Origin: Saccoglossus kowalevskii
Taxonomy: Eukaryota; Hemichordata; Enteropneusta; Harrimaniidae
Direction: 5' to 3'
DNA length: 25,421 nucleotides
Assembly (NCBI RefSeq): GCF_000003605.2
Contig: NW_003150875.1
Location: forward strand, 1-25,421
How positions within the stretch are numbered: the first letter of the stretch is position 1; the number at the start of each line of letters is the position of its first letter. A program made the translations under genes and the position numbers. Positions 11,174-22,913 of this stretch are shown piece by piece. Under the pieces are notes generated by a model. It was given only the letters and a program-made list of their open reading frames with translations, made no database searches and was not told where the DNA came from.

Positions 11174-11629
11174 ACCCAGTATTGTGTACCAGACCTAGTA
11201 TTGTGTATCACACCTAGTATTGTGTATCAGACCTAGTATTGTGTACCAGCCCTAGTATTGCGTATCAGACCCAGTATTGTGTACCAGACCTAGTATTGTG
11301 TATCAGACCTAGTATTGTGTACCAGACCTAGTATTGCGTATCACACCTAGTATTGTGTACCAGACCTAGTATTGCGTATCACACCTAGTATTGTGTATCA
11401 GACCTAGTATTGTGTACCAGACCTAGTATTGTGTACCAGACCTAGTATGGTGTATCAGACCTAGTATTGCGTATCAGACCCAGTATTGTGTACCAGACCT
11501 AGTATTGTGTACCAGACCTAGTATTGTGTATCAGACCTAGTATTGTGTATCAGACCTAGTATTGTGTATCAGACCCAGTATTGTGTACCAGACCTAGTAT
11601 GGTGTACCAGACCTAGTATTGCGTATCAG

Positions 11630-12071
11630 ATCTAATATTGTGTACCAGACCTAGTATTGTGCACCAGACCTAGTATTGTGTATCAGACCCAGTATTGTGT
11701 ACCAGACCTACATGTAGTATTGTGTACCAGACCTAGTATTGTGTACCAGACCTAGTATTGTGTATCAGATCTAGATTGCATATCAGACCTAGTATTGTGT
11801 ATCAGACCTAGTATTGTGTATCAGACCTAGTATTGTGTATCAGACCTAGTATTGTGTATCAGACCTAGTATTGCGTATCAGACTTAGTATTGTGTATCAG
11901 AGCTAGTATTGTGTACCAGACCTAGTATTGTGTACCAGACCTAGTATTATGTACCATACCTAGTATTGTGTACCAGACCTAGTATTGCATATCAGACTTA
12001 GTATTGTGTATCAGACTTAGTATTGTGTATCAGACCTAGTATTGTGCACCAGACCTAGTATTGAATATCAG
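11630..12071 (+). repeat. Core cassette copy 5 (CATGTA subtype)
   Basis: Marker spacings equal those of copy 2 (139 bp to the 18-bp unit at 11769, 309 bp to the TTATG unit at 11939, GAATATC unit at 12053). The 6-bp insertion is in the unit at 11706. Copy 6 follows at 879 bp. The downstream block lacks one gtgtatcag unit, before the CCAGCCC mark, that most copies have. Confidence 0.9.
11706..11730 (+). repeat. CATGTA-insertion unit, in copy 5
   Basis: Same 6-bp insertion at the same cassette offset of 76 bp; palindrome at 11708-11717. Confidence 0.92.
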
Positions 12072-12508
12072 ACCCAGTATTGTGTACCAGACCTAGTATT
12101 GTGTATCACACCTAGTATTGTGTACCAGCCCTAGTATTGCGTATCAGACCCAGTATTGTGTACCAGACCTAGTATTGTGTATCAGACCTAGTATTGTGTA
12201 CCAGACCTAGTATTGCGTATCACACCTAGTATTGTGTACCAGACCTAGTATTGCGTATCACACCTAGTATTGTGTATCAGACCTAGTATTGTGTACCAGA
12301 CCTAGTATTGTGTACCAGACCTAGTATGGTGTATCAGACCTAGTATTGCGTATCAGACCCAGTATTGTGTACCAGACCTAGTATTGTGTACCAGACCTAG
12401 TATTGTGTATCAGACCTAGTATTGTGTATCAGACCTAGTATTGTGTATCAGACCCAGTATTGTGTACCAGACCTAGTATGGTGTACCAGACCTAGTATTG
12501 CGTATCAG

Positions 12509-12951
12509 ATCTAATATTGTGTACCAGACCTAGTATTGTGCACCAGACCTAGTATTGTGTATCAGACCCAGTATTGTGTACCAGACCTACATGTAGTATT
12601 GTGTACCAGACCTAGTATTGTGTACCAGACCTAGTATTGTGTATCAGATCTAGATTGCATATCAGACCTAGTATTGTGTATCAGACCTAGTATTGTGTAT
12701 CAGACCTAGTATTGTGTATCACATCTAGTATTGTGTATCAGACCTAGTATTGCGTATCAGACTTAGTATTGTGTATCAGAGCTAGTATTGTGTACCAGAC
12801 CTAGTATTGTGTACCAAGACCTAGTATTATGTACCATACTTAGTATTGTGTACCAGACATAGTATTGCGTATCAGACTTAGTATTGTGTATCAGACTTAG
12901 TATTGTGTATCAGACCTAGTATTGTGCACCAGACCTAGTATTGAATATCAG
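12509..12951 (+). repeat. Core cassette copy 6 (CATGTA subtype)
   Basis: Markers are the 6-bp insertion unit at 12585, 18-bp unit at 12648, TTATG unit at 12819 and GAATATC unit at 12933. Private differences from copy 5 are an extra A near 12816 (CCAAGAC), CACATCTAG near 12720, ACTTAG after the TTATG unit, and CATAGT near 12859. It and copy 5 form a local tandem pair. Confidence 0.9.
12585..12609 (+). repeat. CATGTA-insertion unit, in copy 6
   Basis: Same insertion at offset 76 bp; palindrome at 12587-12596. It lies 879 bp after the one in copy 5, consistent with local tandem duplication. Confidence 0.92.
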
Positions 12952-13654
12952 ACCCAGTATTGTGTACCAGACCTAGTATTGTGTATCACACCTAGTATTG
13001 TGTATCAGACCTAGTATTGTGTACCAGCCCTAGTATTGCGTATCAGACCCAGTATTGTGTACCAGACCTAGTATTGTGTATCAGACCTAGTATTGTGTAC
13101 CAGACCTAGTATTGCGTATCACACCTAGTATTGTGTATCAGACCTAGTATTGTGTATCAGACCCAGTATTGTGTACCAGACCTAGTATTGCGTATCAGAC
13201 CTAGTATTGCGTATCACACCTAGTATTGTGTATCACACCTAGTATTGTGTATCAGACCTAGTATTGTGTATCAGACCTAGTATTGTGTACCAGACCTAGT
13301 ATTGCGTATCAGACCTAGTATTGCGTATCACACCTAGTATTGTGTATCAGACCTAGTATTGTGCATCAGACCTAGTATTGTGTATCAGACCTAGTATTGT
13401 GCATCAGACCTAGTATTGTGCATCAGACCTAGTATTGTGCATCAGACCTATTATTGTGCATCAGACCTAGTATTGTGCATCAGACCTAGTATTGTGTACC
13501 AGACCTAGTATGGTGTATCAGACCTAGTATTGTGTACCAGACCTAGTATTGTGTACCAGACCTAGTATTGTGTATCAGACCTAGTATTGTGTACCAGACC
13601 TAGTATTGCGTATCAGACCCAGTATTGTGTACCAGACCTAGTATTGTGTACCAG

Positions 13655-13673
13655 ACCTAGTATTGCGTATAAC
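13655..13673 (+). repeat. ATAAC marker unit before copy 7
   Basis: Same unit, 407 bp before copy 7; the 3-bp excess is the private TAC duplication near 14030. Confidence 0.88.
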
Positions 13674-14075
13674 ACCTAGTATTGTGTATCAGACCTAGTA
13701 TTGTGTACCAGACCTAGTATTGTGTACCAGACCTAGTATTGCGTATCACACCTAGTATTGTGTATCAGACCTAGTATTGCGTATCACACCTAGTATTGTG
13801 TACCAGACCTAGTATTGCGTATCACACCTAGTATTGTGTATCAGACCTAGTATTGTGTACCAGACCTAGTATTGTGTACCAGACCTAGTATGGTGTATCA
13901 GACCTAGTATTGCGTATCAGACCCAGTATTGTGTACCAGACCTAGTATTGTGTACCAGACCTAGTATTGTGTATCAGACCTAGTATTGTGTATCAGACCT
14001 AGTATTGTGTATCAGACCCAGTATTGTGTACTACCAGACCTAGTATGGTGTACCAGACCTAGTATTGCGTATCAG

Positions 14076-14530
14076 ATCTAATATTGTGTACCAGACCTAG
14101 TATTGTGCACCAGACCTAGTATTGTGTATCAGACCCAGTATTGTGTACCAGACCTAGTATTGTGTACCAGACCTAGTATTGTGTACCAGACCTAGTATTG
14201 TGTATCAGACCTAGTATTGTGTATCAGATCTAGATTGCATATCAGACCTAGTATTGTGTATCAGACCTAGTATTGTGTATCAGACCTAGTATTGTGTATC
14301 AGACCTAGTATTGTGTATCAGACCTAGTATTGCGTATCAGACTTAGTATTGTGTATCAGAGCTAGTATTGTGTACCAGACCTAGTATTGTGTACCAGACC
14401 TAGTATTATGTACCATACCTAGTATTGTGTACCAGACCTAGTATTGCATATCAGACTTAGTATTGTGTATCAGACTTAGTATTGTGTATCAGACCTAGTA
14501 TTGTGCACCAGACCTAGTATTGAATATCAG
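14076..14530 (+). repeat. Core cassette copy 7
   Basis: This is a 152-bp subtype copy (18-bp unit at 14228, TTATG unit at 14398, GAATATC unit at 14512). Just upstream near 14030 is a private 3-bp duplication (GTACTACCAG). The upstream flank carries the ATAAC mark at 13655-13673 and a TTATTGTGCATCAG unit, both as in copies 3 and 4. The sequence around and after the cassette resembles copy 8, so it looks mosaic. Confidence 0.9.
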
Positions 14531-15461
14531 ACCCAGTATTGTGTACCAGACCTAGTATTGTGTATCACACCTAGTATTGTGTATCAGACCTAGTATTGTG
14601 TACCAGCCCTAGTATTGCGTATCAGACCCAGTATTGTGTACCAGACCTAGTATTGTGTATCAGACCTAGTATTGTGTACCAGACCTAGTATTGCGTATCA
14701 GACCTAGTATTGTGTATCAGACCTAGTATTGTGCACCAGACCTAGTATTGTGTACCAGACCTAGTATTGTGTATCAGACCTAGTATTGTGTACCAGACCT
14801 AGTATTGTGTATCAGACCTAGTATTGTGCATCAGACCTAGTATTGTGCATCAGACCTAGTATTGTGCATCAGACCTAGTATTGTGCATCAGACCTAGTAT
14901 TGTGCATCAGACCTAGTATGGTGTACCAGACCTAGTATTGTGTACCAGACCTAGTATGGTGTATCAGACCTAGTATTGTGTACCAGACCTAGTATTGTGT
15001 ATCAGACCTAGTATTGTGTACCAGACCAAGTATTGCGTATCAGACCCAGTATTGTGTACCAGACCTAGTATTGTGTACCAGACCTAGTATTGCGTATCAC
15101 ACCTAGTATTGTGTATCAGACCTAGTATTGTGTATCAGACCTAGTATTGTGTACCAGACCTAGTATTGCGTATCACACCTAGTATTGTGTACCAGACCTA
15201 GTATTGCGTATCACACCTAGTATAGTGTATCAGACCTAGTATTGTGTACCAGACCTAGTATTGTGTACCAGACCTAGTATGGTGTATCAGACCTAGTATT
15301 GCGTATCAGACCCAGTATTGTGTACCAGACCTAGTATTGTGTACCAGACCTAGTATTGTGTATCAGACCTAGTATTGTGTATCAGACCTAGTATTGTGTA
15401 TCAGACCCAGTATTGTGTACCAGACCTAGTATGGTGTACCAGACCTAGTATTGCGTATCAG

Positions 15462-15916
15462 ATCTAATATTGTGTACCAGACCTAGTATTGTGCACCAGA
15501 CCTAGTATTGTGTATCAGACCCAGTATTGTGTACCAGACCTAGTATTGTGTACCAGACCTAGTATTGTGTACCAGACCTAGTATTGTGTATCAGACCTAG
15601 TATTGTGTATCAGATCTAGATTGCATATCAGACCTAGTATTGTGTATCAGACCTAGTATTGTGTATCAGACCTAGTATTGTGTATCAGACCTAGTATTGT
15701 GTATCAGACCTAGTATTGCGTATCAGACTTAGTATTGTGTATCAGAGCTAGTATTGTGTACCAGACCTAGTATTGTGTACCAGACCTAGTATTATGTACC
15801 ATACCTAGTATTGTGTACCAGACCTAGTATTGCATATCAGACTTAGTATTGTGTATCAGACTTAGTATTGTGTATCAGACCTAGTATTGTGCACCAGACC
15901 TAGTATTGAATATCAG
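15462..15916 (+). repeat. Core cassette copy 8
   Basis: This 152-bp subtype copy has regular spacings throughout (18-bp unit at 15614, TTATG unit at 15784, GAATATC unit at 15898), with no private indel seen. It lies 1,386 bp after copy 7. It shares with copies 4, 5 and 7 the gcatatcag unit after the TTATG mark, where copies 1, 2, 6, 10 and 11 have gcgtatcag. Confidence 0.9.
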
Positions 15917-16714
15917 ACCCAGTATTGTGTACCAGACCTAGTATTGTGTATCACACCTAGTATTGTGTATCAGACCTAGTATTGTGTACCAGCCCTAGTA
16001 TTGCGTATCAGACCCAGTATTGTGTACCAGACCTAGTATTGTGTATCAGACCTAGTATTGTGTACCAGACCTAGTATTGCGTATCACACCTAGTATTGTG
16101 TACCAGACCTAGTATTGCGTATCACACCTAGTATTGTGTACCAGACCTAGTATTGTGTACCAGACCTAGTATTGCGTATCACACCTAGTATTGTGTATCA
16201 GACCTAGTATTGTGCATCAGACCTAGTATTGTGTATCAGACCTAGTATTGTGCATCAGACCTAGTATTGCGTACCAGACCTAGTATTGTGCATCAGACCT
16301 AGTATTGCGTACCAGACCTAGTATTGCGTATCACACCTAGTATTGTGTATCAGACCTAGTATTGTGCATCAGACCTAGTATTGTGTATCAGACCTAGTAT
16401 TGTGCATCAGACCTAGTATTGCGTACCAGACCTAGTATTGTGCATCAGACCTAGTATTGTGTACCAGACCTAGTATTGTGTATCAGACCCAGTATTGTGT
16501 ACCAGACCTAGTATTGCGTATCAGACCCAGTATTGTGTACCAGACCTAGTATTGCGTATCAGACCCAGTATTGTGTACCAGACCTAGTATTGCGTATCAC
16601 ACCTAGTATTGCGTATCAGACCTAGTATTGTGTATCAGACCCAGTATTGTGTACCAGACCTAGTATTGCGTATCAGACCTAGTATTGCGTATCACACCTA
16701 GTATTGTGTATCAC

Positions 16715-16733
16715 ACCTAGTATTGTGTATAAG
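16715..16733 (+). repeat. ATAAG marker unit 3
   Basis: Same unit, 9,110 bp after the second. The run of alternating acccag and gcgtatcag units before it (from about 16480) matches the run before markers 1 and 2. Confidence 0.9.
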
Positions 16734-16942
16734 ACCTAGTATTGTGTATCAGACCTAGTATTGTGTACCAGACCTAGTATTGCGTATCAGACCTAGTATT
16801 GCGTATCACACCTAGTATTGTGTATCACACCCAGTATTGTGTACCAGACCTAGTATTGCGTATCACACCTAGTATTGTGTATCAGACCTAGTATTGTGTA
16901 TCAGACCTAGTATTGTGCACCAGACCTAGTATTGCATACCAG

Positions 16943-16961
16943 ACCTAGTAATGTGTACCAG
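16943..16961 (+). repeat. AGTAATG marker unit 6
   Basis: CATCAT subtype, 214 bp after the third ATAAG unit. After the CATCAT unit the sequence returns to gcgtatcac and gcgtaccag units without the CCTATT unit that follows most other copies. Confidence 0.9.
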
Positions 16962-17855
16962 ACCTAGTATTGTGCATCATACCTAGTATTGTGTATCAGA
17001 CCTAGTATTGTGTACCAGACCTAGTATTGCGTATCACACCTAGTATTGCGTACCAGACCTAGTATTGTGTACCAGACCTAGTATTGTGTACCAGACCTAG
17101 TATTGTGTATCAGACCTAGTATTGTGCACCAGACCTAGTATTGCGTACCAGACCTAGTATTGTGTACCAGACCTAGTATTGTGTACCAGACCTAGTATTG
17201 CGTATCACACCTAGTATTGTGTATCAGACCTAGTATTGTGCATCAGACCTAGTATTGTGTATCAGACCTAGTATTGTGCATCAGACCTAGTATTGTGCAT
17301 CAGACCTAGTATTGTGCATCAGACCTAGTATTGTGCATCAGACCTAGTATGGTGTACCAGACCTAGTATTGTGTACCAGACCTAGTATGGTGTATCAGAC
17401 CTAGTATTGTGTACCAGACCTAGTATTGTGTATCAGACCTAGTATTGTGTACCAGACCAAGTATTGCGTATCAGACCCAGTATTGTGTACCAGACCTAGT
17501 ATTGTGTACCAGACCTAGTATTGCGTATCACACCTAGTATTGTGTATCAGACCTAGTATTGTGTACCAGACCTAGTATTGTGTACCAGACCTAGTATTGC
17601 GTATCACACCTAGTATTGTGTATCAGACCTAGTATTGTGTACCAGACCTAGTATTGTGTACCAGACCTAGTATTGCGTATCACACCTAGTATTGTGTATC
17701 AGACCTAGTATTGTGCATCAGACCTAGTATTGTGTATCAGACCTAGTATTGTGCATCAGACCTAGTATTGTGCATCAGACCTAGTATTGTGTACCAGACC
17801 TAGTATTGTGTACTAAGACCTAGTATTGCGTATCAGACCCAGTATTGTGTATCAG

Positions 17856-18345
17856 ACCTAGTATTGTGCATCAGACCTAGTATTGCGTACCAGACCTAGT
17901 ATTGTGTACCAGACCTAGTATTGCGTATCACACCTAGTATTGTGCATCAGACCTAGTATTGTGCATCAGACCTAGTATTGTGCACCAGACCTAGTATTGT
18001 GCACCAGACCTAGTATTGCGTATCAGACCCAGTATTGTGTACCAGACCTAGTATTGTGTACCAGACCTAGTATTGTGTATCAGACCTAGTATTGTGCACC
18101 AGACCTAGTATTGCGTACCAGACCTAGTATTGCGTACCAGACCTAGTATTGTGTACCAGACCTAGTATTGCGTATCACACCTAGTATTGTGTATCAGACC
18201 TAGTATAGTGCATCAGACCTAGTATTGTGTATCAGACCTAGTATTGTGCATCAGACCTAGTATTGTGCATCAGACCTAGTATTGTGTACCAGACCTAGTA
18301 TTGTGTACCAGACCTAGTATGGTGTATCAGACCTAGTATTGTGTA
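17856..18345 (+). repeat. Segmental duplication P, copy 2
   Basis: This matches 1-490. After about 18400 it carries 532 bp (28 units) not in copy 1, including a second gtgcatcag run and an ACGTAG unit near 18560. It then rejoins the copy 1 order; the AGCATT mark at 19097 pairs with 710 at offset 18,387. Confidence 0.85.
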
Positions 18346-19451
18346 CCAGACCTAGTATTGTGTATCAGACCTAGTATTGTGTACCAGACCTAGTATTGCG
18401 TATCACACCAAGTATTGTGTATCAGACCTAGTATTGTGCATCAGACCTAGTATTGTGTATCAGACCTAGTATTGTGCATCAGACCTAGTATTGTGCATCA
18501 GACCTAGTATTGTGCATCAGACCTAGTATTGTGTACCAGACCTAGTATTGTGTACCAGACGTAGTATGGTGTATCAGACCTAGTATTGTGTACCAGACCT
18601 AGTATTGTGTATCAGACCTAGTATTGTGTACCAGACCTAGTATTGCGTATCAGACCCAGTATTGTATACCAGACCTAGTATTGTGTACCAGACCTAGTAT
18701 TGCGTATCACACCTAGTATTGTGTATCAGACCTAGTATTGTGTACCAGACCTAGTATTGTGTACCAGACCTAGTATTGCGTATCACACCTAGTATTGTGT
18801 ATCAGACCTAGTATTGTGTACCAGACCTAGTATTGTGTACCAGACCTAGTATTGCGTATCACACTTAGTATTGTGTATCAGACCTAGTATTGTGTACCAG
18901 ACCTAGTATTGTGTACCAGACCTAGTATTGTGTACCAGACCTAGTATTGTGTATCAGACCTAGTATTGTGTACCAGACCTAGTATTGTGTACCAGACCTA
19001 GTATTGTGTATCACACCTAGTATTGTGTATCAGACCTAGTATTGTGTACCAGACCTAGTATTGTGTACCAGACCTAGTATTGCGTATCACACCTAGCATT
19101 GTGTATCAGACCTAGTATTGTGTACCAGACCTAGTATTGTGTACCAGACCTAGTATTGCGTATCACACTTAGTATTGTGTATCAGACCTAGTATTGTGTA
19201 CCAGACCTAGTATTGTGTACCAGACCTAGTATTGTGTATCAGACCTAGTATTGTGTACCAGACCTAGTATGGTGTATCAGACCTAGTATTGCGTATCAGA
19301 CCCAGTATTGTGTACCAGATCTAGTATTGTGTACCAGACCTAGTATTGTGTATCAAACCTAGTATTGTGTATCAGACCTAGTATTGTGTATCAGACCCAG
19401 TATTGTGTACCAGACCTAGTATGGTGTACCAGACCTAGTATTGCGTATCAG

Positions 19452-19792
19452 ATCTAATATTGTGTACCAGACCTAGTATTGTGTATCAGACCCAGTATTG
19501 TGTACCAGACCTAGTATTGTGTACCAGACCTAGTATTGTGTACCAGACCTAGTATTGTGTACCAGACCTAGTATTGTGTACCAGACCTAGTATTGTGTAT
19601 CAGACCTAGTATTGTGTATCAGACCTAGTATTGCGTATCAGACCTAGATTGCGTATCAGACCTAGTATTGTGTATCAGACCTAGTATTGTGTATCAGACC
19701 TAGTATTGCGTATCAGACCTAGTATTGTGTATCAGACCTAGTATTGTGTATCAGACCTAGTATTGCGTATCAGACTTAGTATTGTGTATCAC
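19452..19792 (+). repeat. Core cassette copy 9, divergent and lacking two markers
   Basis: The cassette opens with the ATCTAATATT unit, but the next 18-bp unit is 190 bp away (19642) and reads ACCTAGATTGCG, with neither the ATCTAG nor the GCATATC mark. An ACTTAG unit at 19774 and a CCAGCCC mark near 19866 are present. The AGCTAG, TTATGTACCAT and GAATATC units are absent. It is either a rearranged copy or a branch that split before the others were homogenised. Confidence 0.75.
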
Positions 19793-20305
19793 ACCTAGTA
19801 TTGTGTACCAGACCTAGTATTGTGTACCAGACCTAGTATTGTGTATCAGACCTAGTATTGTGTACCAGCCCTAGTATTGCGTATCAGACCCAGTATTGTG
19901 TACCAGACCTAGTATTGTGTATCAGACCTAGTATTGTGTACCAGACCTAGTATTGCGTATCACACCTAGTATTGTGTATCAGACCTAGTATTGTGTATCA
20001 GACCCAGTATTGTGTACCAGACCTAGTATTGCGTATCAGACCTAGTATTGCGTATCACACCTAGTATTGTGTATCACACCTAGTATTGTGTATCAGACCT
20101 AGTATTGTGTATCAGACCTAGTATTGTGTACCAGACCTAGTATTGCGTATCAGACCTAGTATTGCGTATCACACCTAGTATTGTGTATCACACCCAGTAT
20201 TGTGTACCAGACCTAGTATTGCGTATCACACCTAGTATTGTGTATCAGACCTAGTATTGTGTATCAGACCTAGTATTGTGCACCAGACCTAGTATTGCAT
20301 ACCAG

Positions 20306-20324
20306 ACCTAGTAATGTGTACCAG
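20306..20324 (+). repeat. AGTAATG marker unit 7
   Basis: CATCAT subtype, 1,045 bp before cassette 10, followed by a CCTATTATTG unit as in markers 2 and 3. Confidence 0.9.
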
Positions 20325-21350
20325 ACCTAGTATTGTGCATCATACCTAGTATTGTGTATCAGACCTAGTATTGTGTACCAGACCTAGTATTGCGTATCAC
20401 ACCTAGTATTGTGTATCAGACCTATTATTGTGCATCAGACCTAGTATTGTGCATCAGACCTAGTATTGTGTACCAGACCTAGTATTGCGTACCAGACCTA
20501 GTATTGTGTACCAGACCTAGTATTGTGTACCAGACCTAGTATTGTGTATCAGACCTAGTATTGTGCACCAGACCTAGTATTGCGTACCAGACCTAGTATT
20601 GTGTACCAGACCTAGTATTGTGTACCAGACCTAGTATTGCGTATCACACCTAGTATTGTGTATCAGACCTAGTATTGTGCATCAGACCTAGTATTGTGTA
20701 TCAGACCTAGTATTGTGCATCAGACCTAGTATTGTGCATCAGACCTAGTATTGTGCATCAGACCTAGTATTGTGCATCAGACCTAGTATTGTGCATCAGA
20801 CCTAGTATGGTGTACCAGACCTAGTATTGTGTACCAGACCTAGTATGGTGTATCAGACCTAGTATTGTGTACCAGACCTAGTATTGTGTATCAGACCTAG
20901 TATTGTGTACCAGACCAAGTATTGCGTATCAGACCCAGTATTGTGTATCAGACCTAGTATTGTGTACCAGCCCTAGTATTGCGTATCAGACCCAGTATTG
21001 TGTACCAGACCTAGTATTGTGTATCAGACCTAGTATTGTGTACCAGACCTAGTATTGCGTATCACACCTAGTATTGTGTACCAGACCTAGTATTGCGTAT
21101 CACACCTAGTATAGTGTATCAGACCTAGTATTGTGTACCAGACCTAGTATTGTGTACCAGACCTAGTATGGTGTATCAGACCTAGTATTGCGTATCAGAC
21201 CCAGTATTGTGTACCAGACCTAGTATTGTGTACCAGACCTAGTATTGTGTATCAGACCTAGTATTGTGTATCAGACCTAGTATTGTGTATCAGACCCAGT
21301 ATTGTGTACCAGACCTAGTATGGTGTACCAGACCTAGTATTGCGTATCAG

Positions 21351-21792
21351 ATCTAATATTGTGTACCAGACCTAGTATTGTGCACCAGACCTAGTATTGT
21401 GTATCAGACCCAGTATTGTGTACCAGACCTACATGTAGTATTGTGTACCAGACCTAGTATTGTGTACCAGACCTAGTATTGTGTATCAGATCTAGATTGC
21501 ATATCAGACCTAGTATTGTGTATCAGACCTAGTATTGTGTATCAGACCTAGTATTGTGTATCAGACCTAGTATTGTGTATCAGACCTAGTATTGCGTATC
21601 AGACTTAGTATTGTGTATCAGAGCTAGTATTGTGTACCAGACCTAGTATTGTGTACCAGACCTAGTATTATGTACCATACCTAGTATTGTGTACCAGACC
21701 TAGTATTGCGTATCAGACTTAGTATTGTGTATCAGACTTAGTATTGTGTATCAGACCTAGTATTGTGCACCAGACCTAGTATTGAATATCAG
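21351..21792 (+). repeat. Core cassette copy 10 (CATGTA subtype)
   Basis: The 6-bp insertion unit is at 21427, the 18-bp unit at 21490, the TTATG unit at 21660 and the GAATATC unit at 21774. Spacings are identical to copies 2 and 5, although copy 2 is 15.4 kb away and copies of the other subtype lie between them. From here to the AGTAATG unit at 22306 the order parallels copy 1 to 3877, with one extra gtgtatcag unit. Confidence 0.9.
21427..21451 (+). repeat. CATGTA-insertion unit, in copy 10
   Basis: Same insertion at offset 76 bp; palindrome at 21429-21438. This is the most distant member of the subtype. Confidence 0.92.
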
Positions 21793-22305
21793 ACCCAGTA
21801 TTGTGTACCAGACCTAGTATTGTGTATCACACCTAGTATTGTGTATCAGACCTAGTATTGTGTACCAGCCCTAGTATTGCGTATCAGACCCAGTATTGTG
21901 TACCAGACCTAGTATTGTGTATCAGACCTAGTATTGTGTACCAGACCTAGTATTGCGTATCACACCTAGTATTGTGTATCAGACCTAGTATTGTGTATCA
22001 GACCCAGTATTGTGTACCAGACCTAGTATTGCGTATCAGACCTAGTATTGCGTATCACACCTAGTATTGTGTATCACACCTAGTATTGTGTATCAGACCT
22101 AGTATTGTGTATCAGACCTAGTATTGTGTACCAGACCTAGTATTGCGTATCAGACCTAGTATTGCGTATCACACCTAGTATTGTGTATCACACCCAGTAT
22201 TGTGTACCAGACCTAGTATTGCGTATCACACCTAGTATTGTGTATCAGACCTAGTATTGTGTATCAGACCTAGTATTGTGCACCAGACCTAGTATTGCAT
22301 ACCAG

Positions 22306-22324
22306 ACCCAGTAATGTGTACCAG
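22306..22324 (+). repeat. AGTAATG marker unit 8
   Basis: Private ACCCAGTAATG form. The next unit is gtgcatcag. It lies 589 bp (31 units) before marker 9, which suggests a local duplication. Confidence 0.88.
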
Positions 22325-22894
22325 ACCTAGTATTGTGCATCAGACCTAGTATTGTGTACCAGACCTAGTATTGCGTATCACACCTAGTATTGTGTATCAG
22401 ACCTAGTATTGTGTATCAGACCCAGTATTGTGTACCAGACCTAGTATTGCGTATCAGACCTAGTATTGCGTATCACACCTAGTATTGTGTATCACACCTA
22501 GTATTGTGTATCAGACCTAGTATTGTGTATCAGACCTAGTATTGTGTACCAGACCTAGTATTGCGTATCAGACCTAGTATTGCGTATCACACCTAGTATT
22601 GTGTATCACACCCAGTATTGTGTACCAGACCTAGTATTGCGTATCACACCTAGTATTGTGTATCAGACCTAGTATTGTGTATCACACCCAGTATTGTGTA
22701 CCAGACCTAGTATTGCGTATCACACCTAGTATTGTGTATCAGACCTAGTATTGTGTATCAGACCTAGTATTGTGCACCAGACCTAGTATTGTGTACCAGA
22801 CCTAGTATTGCGTATCACACCTAGTATTGTGTATCAGACCTAGTATTGTGTATCAGACCTAGTATTGTGCACCAGACCTAGTATTGCATACCAG

Positions 22895-22913
22895 ACCTAG
22901 TAATGTGTACCAG
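22895..22913 (+). repeat. AGTAATG marker unit 9
   Basis: CATCAT subtype with the CCTATTATTG unit following; 1,767 bp before cassette 11. Confidence 0.9.

Noticed and set aside
3877-15462. Equal 1,386-bp spacings at 3877/5263 and 14076/15462
   Set aside because: The intervals hold different modules, and their lengths coincide through different indels (mainly the 18-bp unit in one, several 1-bp indels in the other).
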